Shown: positions 1-9,125, counted from the stretch's first letter. The stretch is 61,337 nucleotides of DNA from Fibrobacter sp. UWR4 (GCF_003149045.1 NZ_QGDU01000021.1:1-61337); one strand, 5' to 3'. A program made the numbers and translations. The notes: a model not told the origin generated them from the letters alone.

Positions 1-62
1 TCTCGGTTAAGTCTCATCGCTTGTCCTTTTCTTGGTCGAAAACGCAAGTTAGAAACCTAACC

Positions 63-96
63 ATCCCTAGAATTCACTTTCTAGGGATTTTTTTTG
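63..96 (+). terminator. Rho-independent terminator of an upstream gene or RNA
   Basis: The perfect inverted repeat ATCCCTAG (63-70) and CTAGGGAT (81-88) is followed by a run of T. It ends a transcript that begins before the window. Bases 1-62 contain no recognisable ORF; the small stem GTTAG-AAAC-CTAAC just before the terminator could be the 3' end of a structured RNA, but I cannot identify it. Confidence 0.75.
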
Positions 97-119
97 TTTT
101 CAGCCTAGATCGGATTTAC

Positions 120-149
120 TTGACGATGAGAATCCGCGGAGTTTATATT
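120..149 (+). promoter_or_regulatory. Sigma70-type promoter for the 160-558 gene
   Basis: TTGACG at 120-125 and TATATT at 144-149 are separated by 18 bases. The same TATATT -10 box recurs before many genes in this window. Only 10 bases separate the -10 box from the start codon at 160, and that interval contains GGGAGGAA. Confidence 0.6.
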
Positions 150-159
150 TGGGAGGAAT

Positions 160-558
160 ATGAAGTTCTTTATTGCAGTTATTTTTGTTTTGTCAGGAAT
201 CCTGTTTGCGCAAGAAAGTATTCCGCATGTGGACTTCCATCAACCCATTGTTTATGAAGCTGGAACTGATGTTGATGTGGGTGTTTCTGCTTCTCACAAA
301 GGTAAAGGCTTTAATTATCAGCTGGTACTTGCTACGGTTGGTGTTGCTGTTTCATATTTGGGTTTTCTGGATGCAATTGATTATGATTCAAAAGCAGAAG
401 AACTGCTCAAAGATCCTGATTTTAGTAGCAAGGCTGCCTATCTGAGTCAACGCGAAAAAATTCAGGACTATGATTCCCGAAGAAATACGGAGGCGATTGT
501 CGCTTCAGCCTTTTTTGCTGCTTCCGTATTCTTTCTTGTAAGCTATATCTTAGATTAG
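160..558 (+). CDS. Small exported or membrane protein, function unknown
   Basis: This 132-residue protein has an N-terminal signal peptide (about residues 1-18, ending FAQES), a central hydrophobic stretch (about residues 51-65, VLATVGVAVSYLGFL) and a C-terminal hydrophobic segment (about 110-131). GGGAGGAAT lies directly before the ATG and fixes the start. The FISUMP gene begins only 8 bases after the stop and has its own AGGAGG, so the two are probably one operon driven by the promoter at 120-149. I recognise no family. It may be a small inner-membrane or envelope protein that accompanies the downstream lipoprotein; that role is inference from position only. Confidence 0.7.
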   Translation: MKFFIAVIFVLSGILFAQESIPHVDFHQPIVYEAGTDVDVGVSASHKGKGFNYQLVLATVGVAVSYLGFLDAIDYDSKAEELLKDPDFSSKAAYLSQREKIQDYDSRRNTEAIVASAFFAASVFFLVSYILD

Positions 559-566
559 GAGGTTTT

Positions 567-1886
567 ATGAATAAGAAACTTATTTCTGGATTAATGTTTG
601 CTGGTGGTTTGCTTTGTGGCTGCACTGATCATGTGACTGAACTTGATGAAGCCTATGAACTTAACGGTGTCAAGATCAAGGATTTTGTCTTTAAGGATAG
701 CCGTGACGGAAACCAGTATAGTGTTGCCGTAATTGGTGGAAATGTATGGATGGCTGAAAATCTCAGGTATGCTGATAGCTCCAAGTCCAAGAACCTTAAA
801 GGTAATACCTGGTGTTACGAGGATAAAGAGGAAAACTGCGACAAGTATGGACGCTTGTACTCCTGGACTGCAGCACTCAATTTGGATTCCTCCTCTTTGA
901 CATCTAACTCTGGCTATGGTTGCATTAATTGTAATGAAAGAGGTGTCTGTCCCGAAGGCTGGCACATTCCCTCACGTAACGATTGGGTTAATCTGAGAGA
1001 TTATGTGGATGTGCATAATGCAAAGGAATCTGTCGCTCGAAGCCTTAAGTCGAAAACTGGCTGGAAATCTGTAGATTCTGTTTCTACGGGTGTGGACCGT
1101 TTTGGCTTTAATGCCGCTCCCAGTGGACGTCATAATAACGATGGCGATTACATGGATGCAGAAAAGTTCCTGTTTTTCTGGTCTTCTGTAGAAAGTGATG
1201 CGGGTACTGCTGTTGGCTGGACCTTACGTTACGACAATGAATATCTGGATTATGGTGAATACTATAAGAACCACGGCCTGTCTATCCGCTGTGTTATCGA
1301 CACGAACCGTGTAGTCTTCGATACGACAAAGTCCTTTGTCGCTCCGGGAAAAATTCCCCTTGACTTTGGGTACGATTCCATTAAGGTAGAGGACAAGTAT
1401 TACCATACAGTCGATATTGATGATCTTACCTGGATTGCTGAGAATATGAGCGTGGAAAAGGGTGATAGCTGGTGCTATAAGGATAATGCCGATTCCTGTG
1501 CTAAGTACGGCCGTCTGTATTCCTGGAACACCGCTATGGATCTTTGCCCCGAAGGTTGGCGTTTGCCCACTACGGATGATTTCTATCGCCTGTATAATTT
1601 TGCATGTGGTGCTAATGCTCTGCGTTCCATGGATAACTGGGCGAAGGAACAGGGCGATGATATCTTCGGATTCTCAGCACTTCCTGCTGGCGGCTATGAT
1701 GGGGATGGCTTCTTTGATCTTCATTCCAGTGCATACTTCTGGTCTTCCAAGGAAAATTCCAAGATTGAAGGTGAAGCCTATGCCTTGTTCCTGAATTACT
1801 ACAACAATTCTGGTGAAGGTCAGCCTGCTCGCAAGTCTAACGGCTATTCCGTCCGCTGCGTCAAGGATTCAAAATCCGCTGAGTAA
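567..1886 (+). CDS. FISUMP-domain lipoprotein with two FISUMP repeats
   Basis: The 439-residue product starts with a lipoprotein signal peptide; the lipobox LLCGC puts the lipidated Cys near residue 19. Two FISUMP (Fibrobacter succinogenes major paralogous) domains follow, at about residues 45-245 and 265-435. Each has the family order: DSRDGNQYSVAVIG-type opening, WMAENLRY or WIAENM, a CxxxxENCDKYGRLYSW-type block, CPEGWHIPS or CPEGWRLPT, FWSS, and a final SIRCV or SVRCV. The domain is typical of Fibrobacter cell-surface proteins; its biochemical function is not established. AGGAGG lies just before the ATG. The operon partner is the small exported protein upstream. Internal duplication of the domain is the main oddity. 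Confidence 0.88.
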   Translation: MNKKLISGLMFAGGLLCGCTDHVTELDEAYELNGVKIKDFVFKDSRDGNQYSVAVIGGNVWMAENLRYADSSKSKNLKGNTWCYEDKEENCDKYGRLYSWTAALNLDSSSLTSNSGYGCINCNERGVCPEGWHIPSRNDWVNLRDYVDVHNAKESVARSLKSKTGWKSVDSVSTGVDRFGFNAAPSGRHNNDGDYMDAEKFLFFWSSVESDAGTAVGWTLRYDNEYLDYGEYYKNHGLSIRCVIDTNRVVFDTTKSFVAPGKIPLDFGYDSIKVEDKYYHTVDIDDLTWIAENMSVEKGDSWCYKDNADSCAKYGRLYSWNTAMDLCPEGWRLPTTDDFYRLYNFACGANALRSMDNWAKEQGDDIFGFSALPAGGYDGDGFFDLHSSAYFWSSKENSKIEGEAYALFLNYYNNSGEGQPARKSNGYSVRCVKDSKSAE

Positions 1887-1916
1887 TTGACGACGCTAGA
1901 TTCAAGCGCTTGTAAT

Positions 1917-1957
1917 AAAAAAGAACCGCAACCAAATGGCTGCGGTTTCTTTTTTTT
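1917..1957. terminator. Bidirectional terminator between convergent FISUMP gene and argH
   Basis: AACCGCA (about 1924-1930) pairs with TGCGGTT (1941-1947). There is an A-run before the stem and a T-run after it, so it can stop transcription from both sides. Confidence 0.75.
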
Positions 1958-1960
1958 CGA

Positions 1961-2028
1961 TGTCAAGCTAAACTTGTTTCAGCATCAACTTTTACAGCCG
2001 ATGCCGAGCTTCCTCGGCATGACTGTGG
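1961..2028. repeat. Dispersed palindromic repeats of the TGTCAT...ATC type
   Basis: Two adjacent imperfect palindromes lie between the convergent genes: one around GCTAAACTTGTTTCAGC (1967-1983) and one perfect, ATGCCGAG-CTTC-CTCGGCAT (2001-2020), followed by GAC. Related palindromes occur at 9173-9192 and 16546-16572. They contain no ORF. Confidence 0.55.
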
Positions 2029-2042
2029 CGAACGGCGTCACT

Positions 2043-3500
2043 TTATGCCTTCTTAAACTTCTTAAGCAGTGCTTCGGCCTTAACGAACTGCTGCTTCACA
2101 GACTTAGGACCGGTACCACCTTCGATGTTACGGCGACCAACGCTGTATTCGAAGGTGAGAGTCTTCTTCATCTTCTGCACATCGGGAACGCCGGCGGCTG
2201 CCCAGGATTCGTCGGACAGTTCGGTGAATTCCTTGCCGCTGCGAGCGGCTTCGCCCACAAGGCTACCCACAACGTGGTGAGCGTCGCGGAAGGGAACGCC
2301 TGCTTCCACCAGCAAGTCAGCCAGGTCGGTAGCCAGCAGCGCCGGCAGCATCTTGGCTTGCATCTTGTCGAAGTTGAAACGTGCAGATTCCAGAGCTTCC
2401 TTCATGACGCGGAGGATAACCTTCACGTTGTGAACGCTGTCGAATACCGGTTCCTTGTCTTCCTGCAAATCTCGGCTGTAGGAAAGGGGAGCGCCCTTCA
2501 CCAGAGTGTACATGGCGCTGAAGTTACCCAGCATACGACCAGACTTGCCGCGGATCAGTTCCATGGAGTCGGGGTTCTTCTTCTGGGGCATCATGGAGGA
2601 GCCACTGCTGAAGGCATCGTGCAAGGTGAGGAAACCGAATTCGCTGGTGCTCCAGTTCACGAAATCTTCGGCGTAACGGCTCATTGTGTTTGCGATGATG
2701 GCGAGGTCAGCGTTGAATTCCAGCATCATGTCGCGATGGCTTACGGCGTCGATAGAGTTGGGGCTCACATCGTTAAAGCCAAGTTCTGCAGCTACGAGCT
2801 TACGCTGGTAGGGGAATGCGGAACCCGCCATAGCACCGCTGCCCAAGGGCAGCTGAGAGTGCAGTTCCAGGAAGTTGTCCAAACGCTTTACATCGCGGGA
2901 AACGGCGAAGAACATGCTCATCAGATAATGGCTGAAGTAGATGGGCTGAGCCTGCTGCAGGTGGGTGTAGCCCGGCATCAGCTTGCCGAAGTACTTCTTG
3001 GAAAGGTCCAGGACCACTTCCATCAATTCAATTTCAAGAGAGCGGATTTCTGCAGCGCGATGACGCATGTACAGCTTAAAGTCGGTGCAAACCTGGTCAT
3101 TGCGGCTACGGCCGGTATGAATCTTCTTGCCCAGAGCGCCGATACGTTCGGTGAGAACGCGTTCCACGGCCATGTGAATGTCTTCGTCGGAAGGCTGCCA
3201 CAGGTTCTTGCCTGCATGATAGTCGTCCAGAATAGTCTTGAGACCGTCGCAAATCTTCTTGTATTCAGCCTTGGTCAGCACGCCGGATTCCACCAGGCCC
3301 TTGCCGTGACCGATGCTACCTTCGATATCTTCTTCGATCAGTTCTGCATCGAAGTGGAGGCTAAAGGAGAGGTCCACCATGGACTGAGCCATACCGCTAG
3401 CGAAGCGGCCGGTCCACATGTTGGTCTGTGTACCCTTCTTGGAATCTTTCTTTGCAGCGGACTTTGCTGCTGCCTTAACGGTCTTTGTATTCTTGGACAT
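2043..3500 (-). CDS. argH: Argininosuccinate lyase
   Basis: The product (485 residues) catalyses the last step of arginine synthesis, splitting argininosuccinate into arginine and fumarate in the cytoplasm. It carries HTGRSRNDQ (substrate-binding block) and the fumarase/aspartase-superfamily signature GSSMMPQKKNP near residue 300, which contains the catalytic serine loop. Length agrees with the family apart from a Lys/Ala-rich N-terminal extension of about 30 residues before TNMWTGRF. I chose the ATG at 3500 because GAGG lies 8-11 bases before it; an in-frame TTG further upstream overlaps that ribosome binding site. No other arg gene is adjacent, and the radical SAM gene upstream reads the same way about 60 bases away. 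Confidence 0.95.
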   Translation of the reverse strand: MSKNTKTVKAAAKSAAKKDSKKGTQTNMWTGRFASGMAQSMVDLSFSLHFDAELIEEDIEGSIGHGKGLVESGVLTKAEYKKICDGLKTILDDYHAGKNLWQPSDEDIHMAVERVLTERIGALGKKIHTGRSRNDQVCTDFKLYMRHRAAEIRSLEIELMEVVLDLSKKYFGKLMPGYTHLQQAQPIYFSHYLMSMFFAVSRDVKRLDNFLELHSQLPLGSGAMAGSAFPYQRKLVAAELGFNDVSPNSIDAVSHRDMMLEFNADLAIIANTMSRYAEDFVNWSTSEFGFLTLHDAFSSGSSMMPQKKNPDSMELIRGKSGRMLGNFSAMYTLVKGAPLSYSRDLQEDKEPVFDSVHNVKVILRVMKEALESARFNFDKMQAKMLPALLATDLADLLVEAGVPFRDAHHVVGSLVGEAARSGKEFTELSDESWAAAGVPDVQKMKKTLTFEYSVGRRNIEGGTGPKSVKQQFVKAEALLKKFKKA

Positions 3501-3560
3501 TATAAAGTTCCTCAAAAAATTTACAGGCGTAAAAATAGAAAAAGGAAAGAAAGACGGAGC

Positions 3561-4475
3561 TTACAAAGATGGAATCTCTGGTTTGTTCAGGTCTTCTCCG
3601 TTCAGAATTTTCTCTACGGTGGAGATGATCCTGTCTCGTTCTCCGCACCAGTCCGGTGCTATTAAAAGTTCACTGGGGCTTTCCCCGCTGAATCTTTCAA
3701 TAGCCGTTTCCATTCCAATAATCTTGATCATTTCTGCTACGGCTTTGCAGTATTCGTCAAATGTTAAAAGCTTTATTTCTCCATTGGAGAAATCTTCTGC
3801 CATGGCGGTCCCCACCACAATATGCAGAGGATGTATTTTGACTGCTGCCAAGTGCAAATCTCGGACTACTTGAGCGGTATGCTTGAAATCGTCCATGCTT
3901 TCACCAGGAAGGCCGACGATAACATGGGTGGTTACCCAGAGGCCTGCTGCCTGGCAGCGAGCCACAGCATCTTCGAATTCCTTGAGAGTATGCCTACGGT
4001 TGATTCCTGCCAAGGTTAAATCGTTGGCGGTCTGCAGGCCGATTTCTACAATAATGGGCTTCTTTTTGTTTAAGCTAGCTAGATAATCTACTTTGTCTTG
4101 TTCTAGACAATCCGGGCGTGTACCGATGGCGAGACCTGCAATTTCGGGATGCTTCACAATGGGGTCGATAATTCCCTTCAAATGATCCAGCGGCGCATGG
4201 GTGTTTGTATAAGGCTGTAAATAAGCGAGAATGCCCGCATTAGGGTATTTGCCTCTAAGCTTGGGTACAAACTTTTCCAATTGTTCAACAATGCTTACCT
4301 TTGCCTGATCGAAAACAGGACTAAAGCTGCGGTTGTTGCAGTAGCTACAGCCTGAAAAGCCTTTGGTGCCATCCAAATTAGGACAACTCATGCCTCCATT
4401 TAGGGGAAGCTTTCTTACCTTGAGATAGTTCGGAAAAATTTCAAGAAGCAGGTCTCGATATGGTTTGTACTTCAT
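3561..4475 (-). CDS. Radical SAM protein of the TIGR01212 / YhcC family
   Basis: This 304-residue protein has a Cys cluster near residues 31-47 (CPNLDG...GCSYCNNRSF), which is the iron-sulfur binding arrangement of the TIGR01212 family of radical SAM enzymes. GTRPDCL and VEIGLQ, typical of Elp3-like radical SAM barrels, follow. YhcC-type proteins are widespread, and their substrate is not established as far as I know. No Shine-Dalgarno sequence precedes the ATG at 4475; a TTTAAT box ends 8 bases before it, so the mRNA may be leaderless. The gene lies downstream of the terminator of the outer-membrane protein gene, so it needs its own promoter. It may be cotranscribed with argH. Confidence 0.85.
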   Translation of the reverse strand: MKYKPYRDLLLEIFPNYLKVRKLPLNGGMSCPNLDGTKGFSGCSYCNNRSFSPVFDQAKVSIVEQLEKFVPKLRGKYPNAGILAYLQPYTNTHAPLDHLKGIIDPIVKHPEIAGLAIGTRPDCLEQDKVDYLASLNKKKPIIVEIGLQTANDLTLAGINRRHTLKEFEDAVARCQAAGLWVTTHVIVGLPGESMDDFKHTAQVVRDLHLAAVKIHPLHIVVGTAMAEDFSNGEIKLLTFDEYCKAVAEMIKIIGMETAIERFSGESPSELLIAPDWCGERDRIISTVEKILNGEDLNKPEIPSL

Positions 4476-4487
4476 AAGCCAAAATTA

Positions 4488-4520
4488 AATAAAAATAAAA
4501 GGGCGAGCCGAAGCCCGCCC
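4488..4520 (-). terminator. Rho-independent terminator of the 4545-5804 gene
   Basis: On the minus strand GGGCGGGC and GCTCGCCC form a stem (4501-4520) with a CTTCGG-like loop. A T-rich tract follows toward 4488. Confidence 0.8.
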
Positions 4521-4544
4521 GATTAAGGTCGTTTTAAGCCCTTA

Positions 4545-5804
4545 TTAGAAGGTCAGGAGCATACCGAAGTTGCCAACGAGACCTGCCCATGCAGCAGAGC
4601 TCAACTGATCAGCAATGGATGCTTCAAGAATCAAGTTCTTGTACTGGAAACGGAGACCAGCGTTTGCCATGGGAGCGTTGGTCTTCATGGACCACTGAGA
4701 AGCGTCGGTCTTGGAAGCCTTAACTTCTTCGCCATAGTGACCCAGGACCTTCCAGTCGTAGTTTGCGCCACCATAGAGGATCCAGTTTTCGTTCAGAGTG
4801 ATTTCTGCGAGAACGTTCGGAGTGGTGTACAGACCGAAGTAGCTTCTGTCGGAACCGGTTTCATCAAAGAAGATGAACGGAATGCGGGTGTTGGTACCGA
4901 TGAAGACCTGTGCCATATCGGAGCTCAGCACGGGGAATGCAATGTTTGCATAGGGCTGAATTTCGAAGAATGCGTCATCGTGGGTAACTTCAGTCTTGGT
5001 GTTGCCAGCTTCGGTAATGGTTTCGCTAGCCTGGCGGAGAACGTTCAAACCAACAGACCAGAAGAAGGTCTTGGCAGAAGGACCATTGGAAATGTTCACG
5101 TTCAAGCCCAGATCCCAGTAGTCGTTATCGGTTTCTGCAGCGTCGGTTTCGGTATCAACTTCTTCGTTGAAGGTAAGCCAGTAAGCGTTTGCAGTCAGGT
5201 CGAATGCGCCCAGGCTCATACCGAACTTCAGGTTGATCACGTCGCCTGCGGCGGTTGTAGAGGTGGATTCTTCATTGTCACCAACTTCTACGCTTTCCCA
5301 AGTCTTGTCCAGACCGAAGTCCAATGCAAAGCCCATGCCGCCAAATGCCATACCGACGGTGATGATGCCGAGATTTTCCAAGTCACCAGTCTGGGGGAGA
5401 CCCTTGGTGATGTTGCCGAGGCTAGCGGTGTTGTCGAACGCTGCCAGGTAGGTGATGCCGCCCTTGGTCAGTGCCAAGGTAGCGTTTTCGCCGGACGGTT
5501 CAACATAAAGGAGGTTGCTGCCATACATCTTGTAGGGAGAAAGCATGTTGCCGCCGATAGTAGCAGCGCCAGCTTCGTTACCAACCATGTTGTAAGCATT
5601 GCCATGGAGAACGTTGAATACGCCGTTGGGTGCTGCGACGGGTGCGTCCTGTGCAGTTGCCTGAGCAGCCGGTGCAGATTCCTGAGCCGGAGCAGACTGT
5701 GCAGCCGGGGCGGAATCTTCTTCGTATTCGTCGTCTTCGTAGTCCTGAGCGACTGCTGCGGACATGGTCATTGCGGTAGTAAGAGCAATAAGTTTGAAAT
5801 TCAT
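4545..5804 (-). CDS. Outer-membrane beta-barrel-like protein with acidic/Ala-Pro-rich N-terminus
   Basis: The 419-residue product has a signal peptide (MNFKLIALTTAMTMSAAVAQ), then an acidic DYEDDEYEED stretch and an Ala/Pro/Gln-rich linker to about residue 55. The remainder is rich in alternating aromatic and small residues, as expected of amphipathic beta strands, and ends in Phe (GMLLTF), a usual end for outer-membrane barrels. I recognise no specific family. The ATG at 5804 was preferred over one 12 bases upstream because it starts the signal peptide directly and GGGAG lies just before it. A TATATT box (minus strand near 5834) precedes it. It is monocistronic, with a strong terminator. Another Ala/Glu-rich barrel-like protein is at 52959-54449. 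Confidence 0.75.
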   Translation of the reverse strand: MNFKLIALTTAMTMSAAVAQDYEDDEYEEDSAPAAQSAPAQESAPAAQATAQDAPVAAPNGVFNVLHGNAYNMVGNEAGAATIGGNMLSPYKMYGSNLLYVEPSGENATLALTKGGITYLAAFDNTASLGNITKGLPQTGDLENLGIITVGMAFGGMGFALDFGLDKTWESVEVGDNEESTSTTAAGDVINLKFGMSLGAFDLTANAYWLTFNEEVDTETDAAETDNDYWDLGLNVNISNGPSAKTFFWSVGLNVLRQASETITEAGNTKTEVTHDDAFFEIQPYANIAFPVLSSDMAQVFIGTNTRIPFIFFDETGSDRSYFGLYTTPNVLAEITLNENWILYGGANYDWKVLGHYGEEVKASKTDASQWSMKTNAPMANAGLRFQYKNLILEASIADQLSSAAWAGLVGNFGMLLTF

Positions 5805-5926
5805 GATATCTCCCATAAAATGTTCTAAACCTAAATATAGAAATGGATGTGAGATTATATATGTATAATTTAAGTTAACATGGTAAACTTAAATTCATAC
5901 TTAACTTGTGTGTAACATTTTATCTC

Positions 5927-5961
5927 GAAAAAAAAGACAAGGTTTCTTCCGAAACCTCGTC
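5927..5961 (-). terminator. Rho-independent terminator of serS
   Basis: The stem GAC-AGGTTTC with GAAACCT-GTC (5936-5961) has a TTCC loop. On the minus strand it is followed by a run of T. Confidence 0.85.
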
Positions 5962-6007
5962 TGTAAAAGTTACCTTACAAACGTTTGCTTGTACTGCTTG
6001 AAAAGAA

Positions 6008-7294
6008 TTACTTCTTAGGCTCAATCTTTTCCATACCGCCCATGTACGGACGCAGAACTTCAGGAATCAAGAGGGAGCCGTCCTTCTGCTGGTAGTTGTC
6101 GCAAATGCCAACCATCACGCGAGGAGTGGCGAGGCCAGAACCGTTCAAGGTGTGGACGAAGGTGTTCTTGCCACCGATCTTGGTCTTGATGTTTGCACGA
6201 CGTGCCTGGTAGTCTTCGAAGTTGGAGCAGCTAGAAACTTCCAGCCACTTCTTTTCTACAGGAGCGTAGACTTCCAGGTCGTAGCACTTTGCTGCACCGA
6301 AACCCAGGTCGCCCTTGCAGAGGGCCAGACGATGGTAGGGGAGGCCAAGCTTTTCCAGGAGCATTTCGCCGAAGCGGGTCAGTTCTTCGTGATCTTCGTA
6401 GGAGTGTTCCGGATGAGCGAAGTAAACCATTTCCACCTTGTTGAACTGGTGGAGACGGAGAAGACCGCGGGTGTCCTTACCGTAGGAACCGGCTTCGCGA
6501 CGGAAGCAAGCGGAGTAGGCGCAAATGCGCTTCGGCAGTTCGGATTCCGGAATGACTTCGCCGGAGTAGAGGTTGGTCAGCGGAACTTCTGCAGTGGGGA
6601 TGAGGAACAGGTCGTCATCCTTGTCGCAGCGGTACATGTCTTCTTCGAACTTGGGGAGCTGACCGGTGCCGCGCATGGTGTTGCGGGTAACCAGGTACGG
6701 CGGAGTGAATTCTTCGAAGCCAGCCTTCTGGTGTTCGTCCAGGAAGAACTGGATGAGGGCGCGTTCCAGGCGAGAGCCGAGACCGCGGTAAACCGGGAAG
6801 CCGGAACCGGAAATCTTTGCGCCACGTTCAAAGTCGAAAATGCCAAGGCGTTCGCCGAGAGTCTTGTGGTCGACGCGTGCGAAGTCATCGTTCTTGGTGT
6901 AGTAGTCGAAGGGAATGGGGCCGTCCTTTTCGACCTTGTTGTCGGAGGAGTCCTTACCTTCGATGGAGCGGGGAGCGATGTTGGGGACGTGCATGAGCAT
7001 TTCGGTCTGCTTGTATTCCAGATCCTTCAGCTTCTTGTCCATTTCGTCGATCTTGTTTCCCAGTTCGCGGGTAGCGGCCTGGGCGGCGTCTGCATTTTCG
7101 CCCTTCTTCTTCAGTTCACCGATGAGCTTGGACTGAGCGTTACGTTCGCTCTTGAGGCGTTCCACTTCGGTGAGGAGGGGGCGGCGTTCTTCGTCGATGG
7201 CGAGAACATCACGGAGACTTACGGTAGTATACTTCTTTTCGGTTTCAGCAATGTAATATTCCGGATTTTCACGGATTTTCTTGATGTCAAGCAT
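6008..7294 (-). CDS. serS: Seryl-tRNA synthetase
   Basis: The 428-residue class II aminoacyl-tRNA synthetase charges tRNA-Ser and tRNA-Sec with serine in the cytoplasm. The N-terminal third (residues about 25-105) is the long antiparallel coiled-coil tRNA-binding arm. The catalytic core follows, with class II motif 2 (CFRREAGSYGKDTRG) and motif 3 (GSGLATPRVMVGICDNYQ). Length is normal. GAGG lies about 7-10 bases before the ATG. It is a single gene, closed by the terminator at 5927-5961. The upstream region shows no T-box sequence. Confidence 0.96.
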   Translation of the reverse strand: MLDIKKIRENPEYYIAETEKKYTTVSLRDVLAIDEERRPLLTEVERLKSERNAQSKLIGELKKKGENADAAQAATRELGNKIDEMDKKLKDLEYKQTEMLMHVPNIAPRSIEGKDSSDNKVEKDGPIPFDYYTKNDDFARVDHKTLGERLGIFDFERGAKISGSGFPVYRGLGSRLERALIQFFLDEHQKAGFEEFTPPYLVTRNTMRGTGQLPKFEEDMYRCDKDDDLFLIPTAEVPLTNLYSGEVIPESELPKRICAYSACFRREAGSYGKDTRGLLRLHQFNKVEMVYFAHPEHSYEDHEELTRFGEMLLEKLGLPYHRLALCKGDLGFGAAKCYDLEVYAPVEKKWLEVSSCSNFEDYQARRANIKTKIGGKNTFVHTLNGSGLATPRVMVGICDNYQQKDGSLLIPEVLRPYMGGMEKIEPKK

Positions 7295-7646
7295 GTTATG
7301 CCTCGGTTAGATAAAATTTTTCAGGAGAAAAGATAGTAAAAGGTTCCCGCGCGGGGGAGGTGGTTCTCCACAAAGTGGACAATTCTCACTATGGCTCAGA
7401 GAGCCAAGTGTTCATTAGTCACAGCTCCGGAAACATAAAAAAAACAAGAGTTTTCCAAAAAATCCTGTAAGGAACGTTTTGTAATTCAATCTTTACGCAT
7501 TTCCGTTGTTGTATTACCTTACAACGTTTATTGAAGTGCTTGAGGCGTCCTACCGTAATTTGTACGTAGATTTAAATTGAGGATGTTTTGGAGTGTAACA
7601 TCATAAAACAGGCCAAAAAGGGTTGGCCTAAAGGAAGGTTGGGTAA
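7295..7646. other. Intergenic region between divergent serS and esterase gene
   Basis: These 352 bases hold no convincing ORF. They include a 10-bp palindrome CCCGCGCGGG (7346-7355), a small hairpin TGGCTC-AGA-GAGCCA near 7393, and a hairpin AGGCCA...TGGCCT (7610-7629) placed just before the ribosome binding site AAGGAAGG of the esterase gene. The last could affect its translation. The region presumably holds both promoters. Confidence 0.5.
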
Positions 7647-9104
7647 ATGAGAATTATCGGATTGCTGCTTCTTGCTGTTTCGCTTACTTTCGCACAGTGG
7701 GGTGGCGGCGGTGGAAAATCCATCAACGATTTTAAGAAGATCTCTGTTTCGGGTCGAGACGTCCATGTGTGGGCGCCTTCCGGCCTTGCAGACAACAGCC
7801 CCTTGCTTCTTTCCTTGCATGGCATGGACCAGGACCCCAATTACCAGCAGCAGAATACCCACTGGGAAGCTGTTGCGGATACTGCAGGCTTTGTTGTGGC
7901 CTACCTTAGAGGCGGTACGGGATTTAGCACCTGGGATATTAGCGGCGATCAGGATACCAAGTGGGTCACCCAAATTATTGACCAATTGGCCAAGGGTTAC
8001 AAAATTGACATCAAGCGTGTGTACCTTTCCGGTTTCTCTATGGGTGGCATGTTCTCCTACCATGCCATGAGTAAAATTGCCGATAGGATTGCTGCTTTCG
8101 CACCTTGTTCCGGTTACCTGATGGGTGGTGCTGGCGTTGCCATGCGTCCGGTTCCTATTTTCCATGTCCATGGAACGGGCGACGATGTGGTGGGCTATAG
8201 TGGTCTTGAAAACAACCTGGGCAGTTACCGTAAGCAGTTCAATTGCCCTTCCCAGGCTGAAGTCCAGAATAACTATCCCCACACCGGTGACAAGGCAACC
8301 CTCTATACCTGGGGTCCCTGCGATGGTGGTGTCTACGTAAAGCACTTGAAGCTGGAAGGACGCGGTCACATGCCTTCCCAGAATGAAGTTTCCGACATCT
8401 GGAACTTTGTGAAGAACTACTCCCTGGATGGAGTTGCCGAACCGATTGTTGTTCCCACGGATCGCGATACCGTGTTTAACGGAACTTTCTCCGATTCCCT
8501 GAAACTCGCGGGCTGGAACTTGACGGTCCATAGCGGCGAAGGCTCCCTGAAGCACACCGATGGCGCTGCAGAAATCAATGTGACTAAAACCGGCACCAAT
8601 GCCTATGATGTCCAGATGATCCAGAAGGGCATGCACTACGAAAAGGGCCAGAGCTACAAGCTGACTTTCGATGCCTACGGTTCTGTGGCAAGATCTTTGG
8701 AAGTGAACCTGGAAAAGGATACCGACCCGTGGACCAGCTACCTGGGCGAGGCAAAGACCTTTGAACTGAGCACCGAAAAGAAGTCCTATGAAATCCAGTT
8801 CACCATGACGGAAGCTACCGATGACAATGGCCGTATTTCCATTAATGCAGGTCTTGCAACTGGCAGCGTGTTCATCGACAATGTGGTGCTGACCAAGATT
8901 GAGGAGCCTACTTCCATTGCCAAGGGAACCCTGTTGAACAACGAAGGAACCTTTAATGTGTACAACATGAAGGGATCTTTTGTCTGCAGGTTGGAAAAAT
9001 CCCGTATGGGTGATGTCCAGACTCAATTGAATGGGATGAAGTTGAGCAAGGGCTTGTATATTGTGAAAAATGGCAATATGAACAAGATCTTTGCTGTAAA
9101 GTAG
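7647..9104 (+). CDS. Secreted CE1-type carbohydrate esterase with C-terminal binding and sorting-like modules
   Basis: The 485-residue protein starts with a signal peptide (residues 1-16). An alpha/beta-hydrolase domain of the CE1/feruloyl esterase-LpqC type fills about residues 25-270: oxyanion region LLLSLHGM, nucleophile GFSMGG (Ser near 131), acid in HGTGDDVV, and His in GRGHMPS. A beta-rich region (about 285-425) resembles a CBM4/9-like carbohydrate-binding module. The final 60 residues (GTFNVYNMKGSFV...GLYIVKNGNMNKIFAVK) look like the type IX secretion C-terminal sorting domain. It probably removes feruloyl or acetyl groups from xylan outside the cell (inference). It is convergent with a second secreted esterase at 9193. 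Confidence 0.85.
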   Translation: MRIIGLLLLAVSLTFAQWGGGGGKSINDFKKISVSGRDVHVWAPSGLADNSPLLLSLHGMDQDPNYQQQNTHWEAVADTAGFVVAYLRGGTGFSTWDISGDQDTKWVTQIIDQLAKGYKIDIKRVYLSGFSMGGMFSYHAMSKIADRIAAFAPCSGYLMGGAGVAMRPVPIFHVHGTGDDVVGYSGLENNLGSYRKQFNCPSQAEVQNNYPHTGDKATLYTWGPCDGGVYVKHLKLEGRGHMPSQNEVSDIWNFVKNYSLDGVAEPIVVPTDRDTVFNGTFSDSLKLAGWNLTVHSGEGSLKHTDGAAEINVTKTGTNAYDVQMIQKGMHYEKGQSYKLTFDAYGSVARSLEVNLEKDTDPWTSYLGEAKTFELSTEKKSYEIQFTMTEATDDNGRISINAGLATGSVFIDNVVLTKIEEPTSIAKGTLLNNEGTFNVYNMKGSFVCRLEKSRMGDVQTQLNGMKLSKGLYIVKNGNMNKIFAVK

Positions 9105-9125
9105 ATTTCGTCAAGAAAGCCTATG

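Noticed and set aside
1887-3665. 592-codon open frame on the plus strand opposite argH
   Set aside because: It is antisense to a complete argH with all family motifs; its predicted protein is low-complexity Cys/His/Val-rich and matches no domain.
7295-7646. T-box leader upstream of serS
   Set aside because: No T-box sequence or specifier stem is visible on the minus strand, and the serS ribosome binding site is free.
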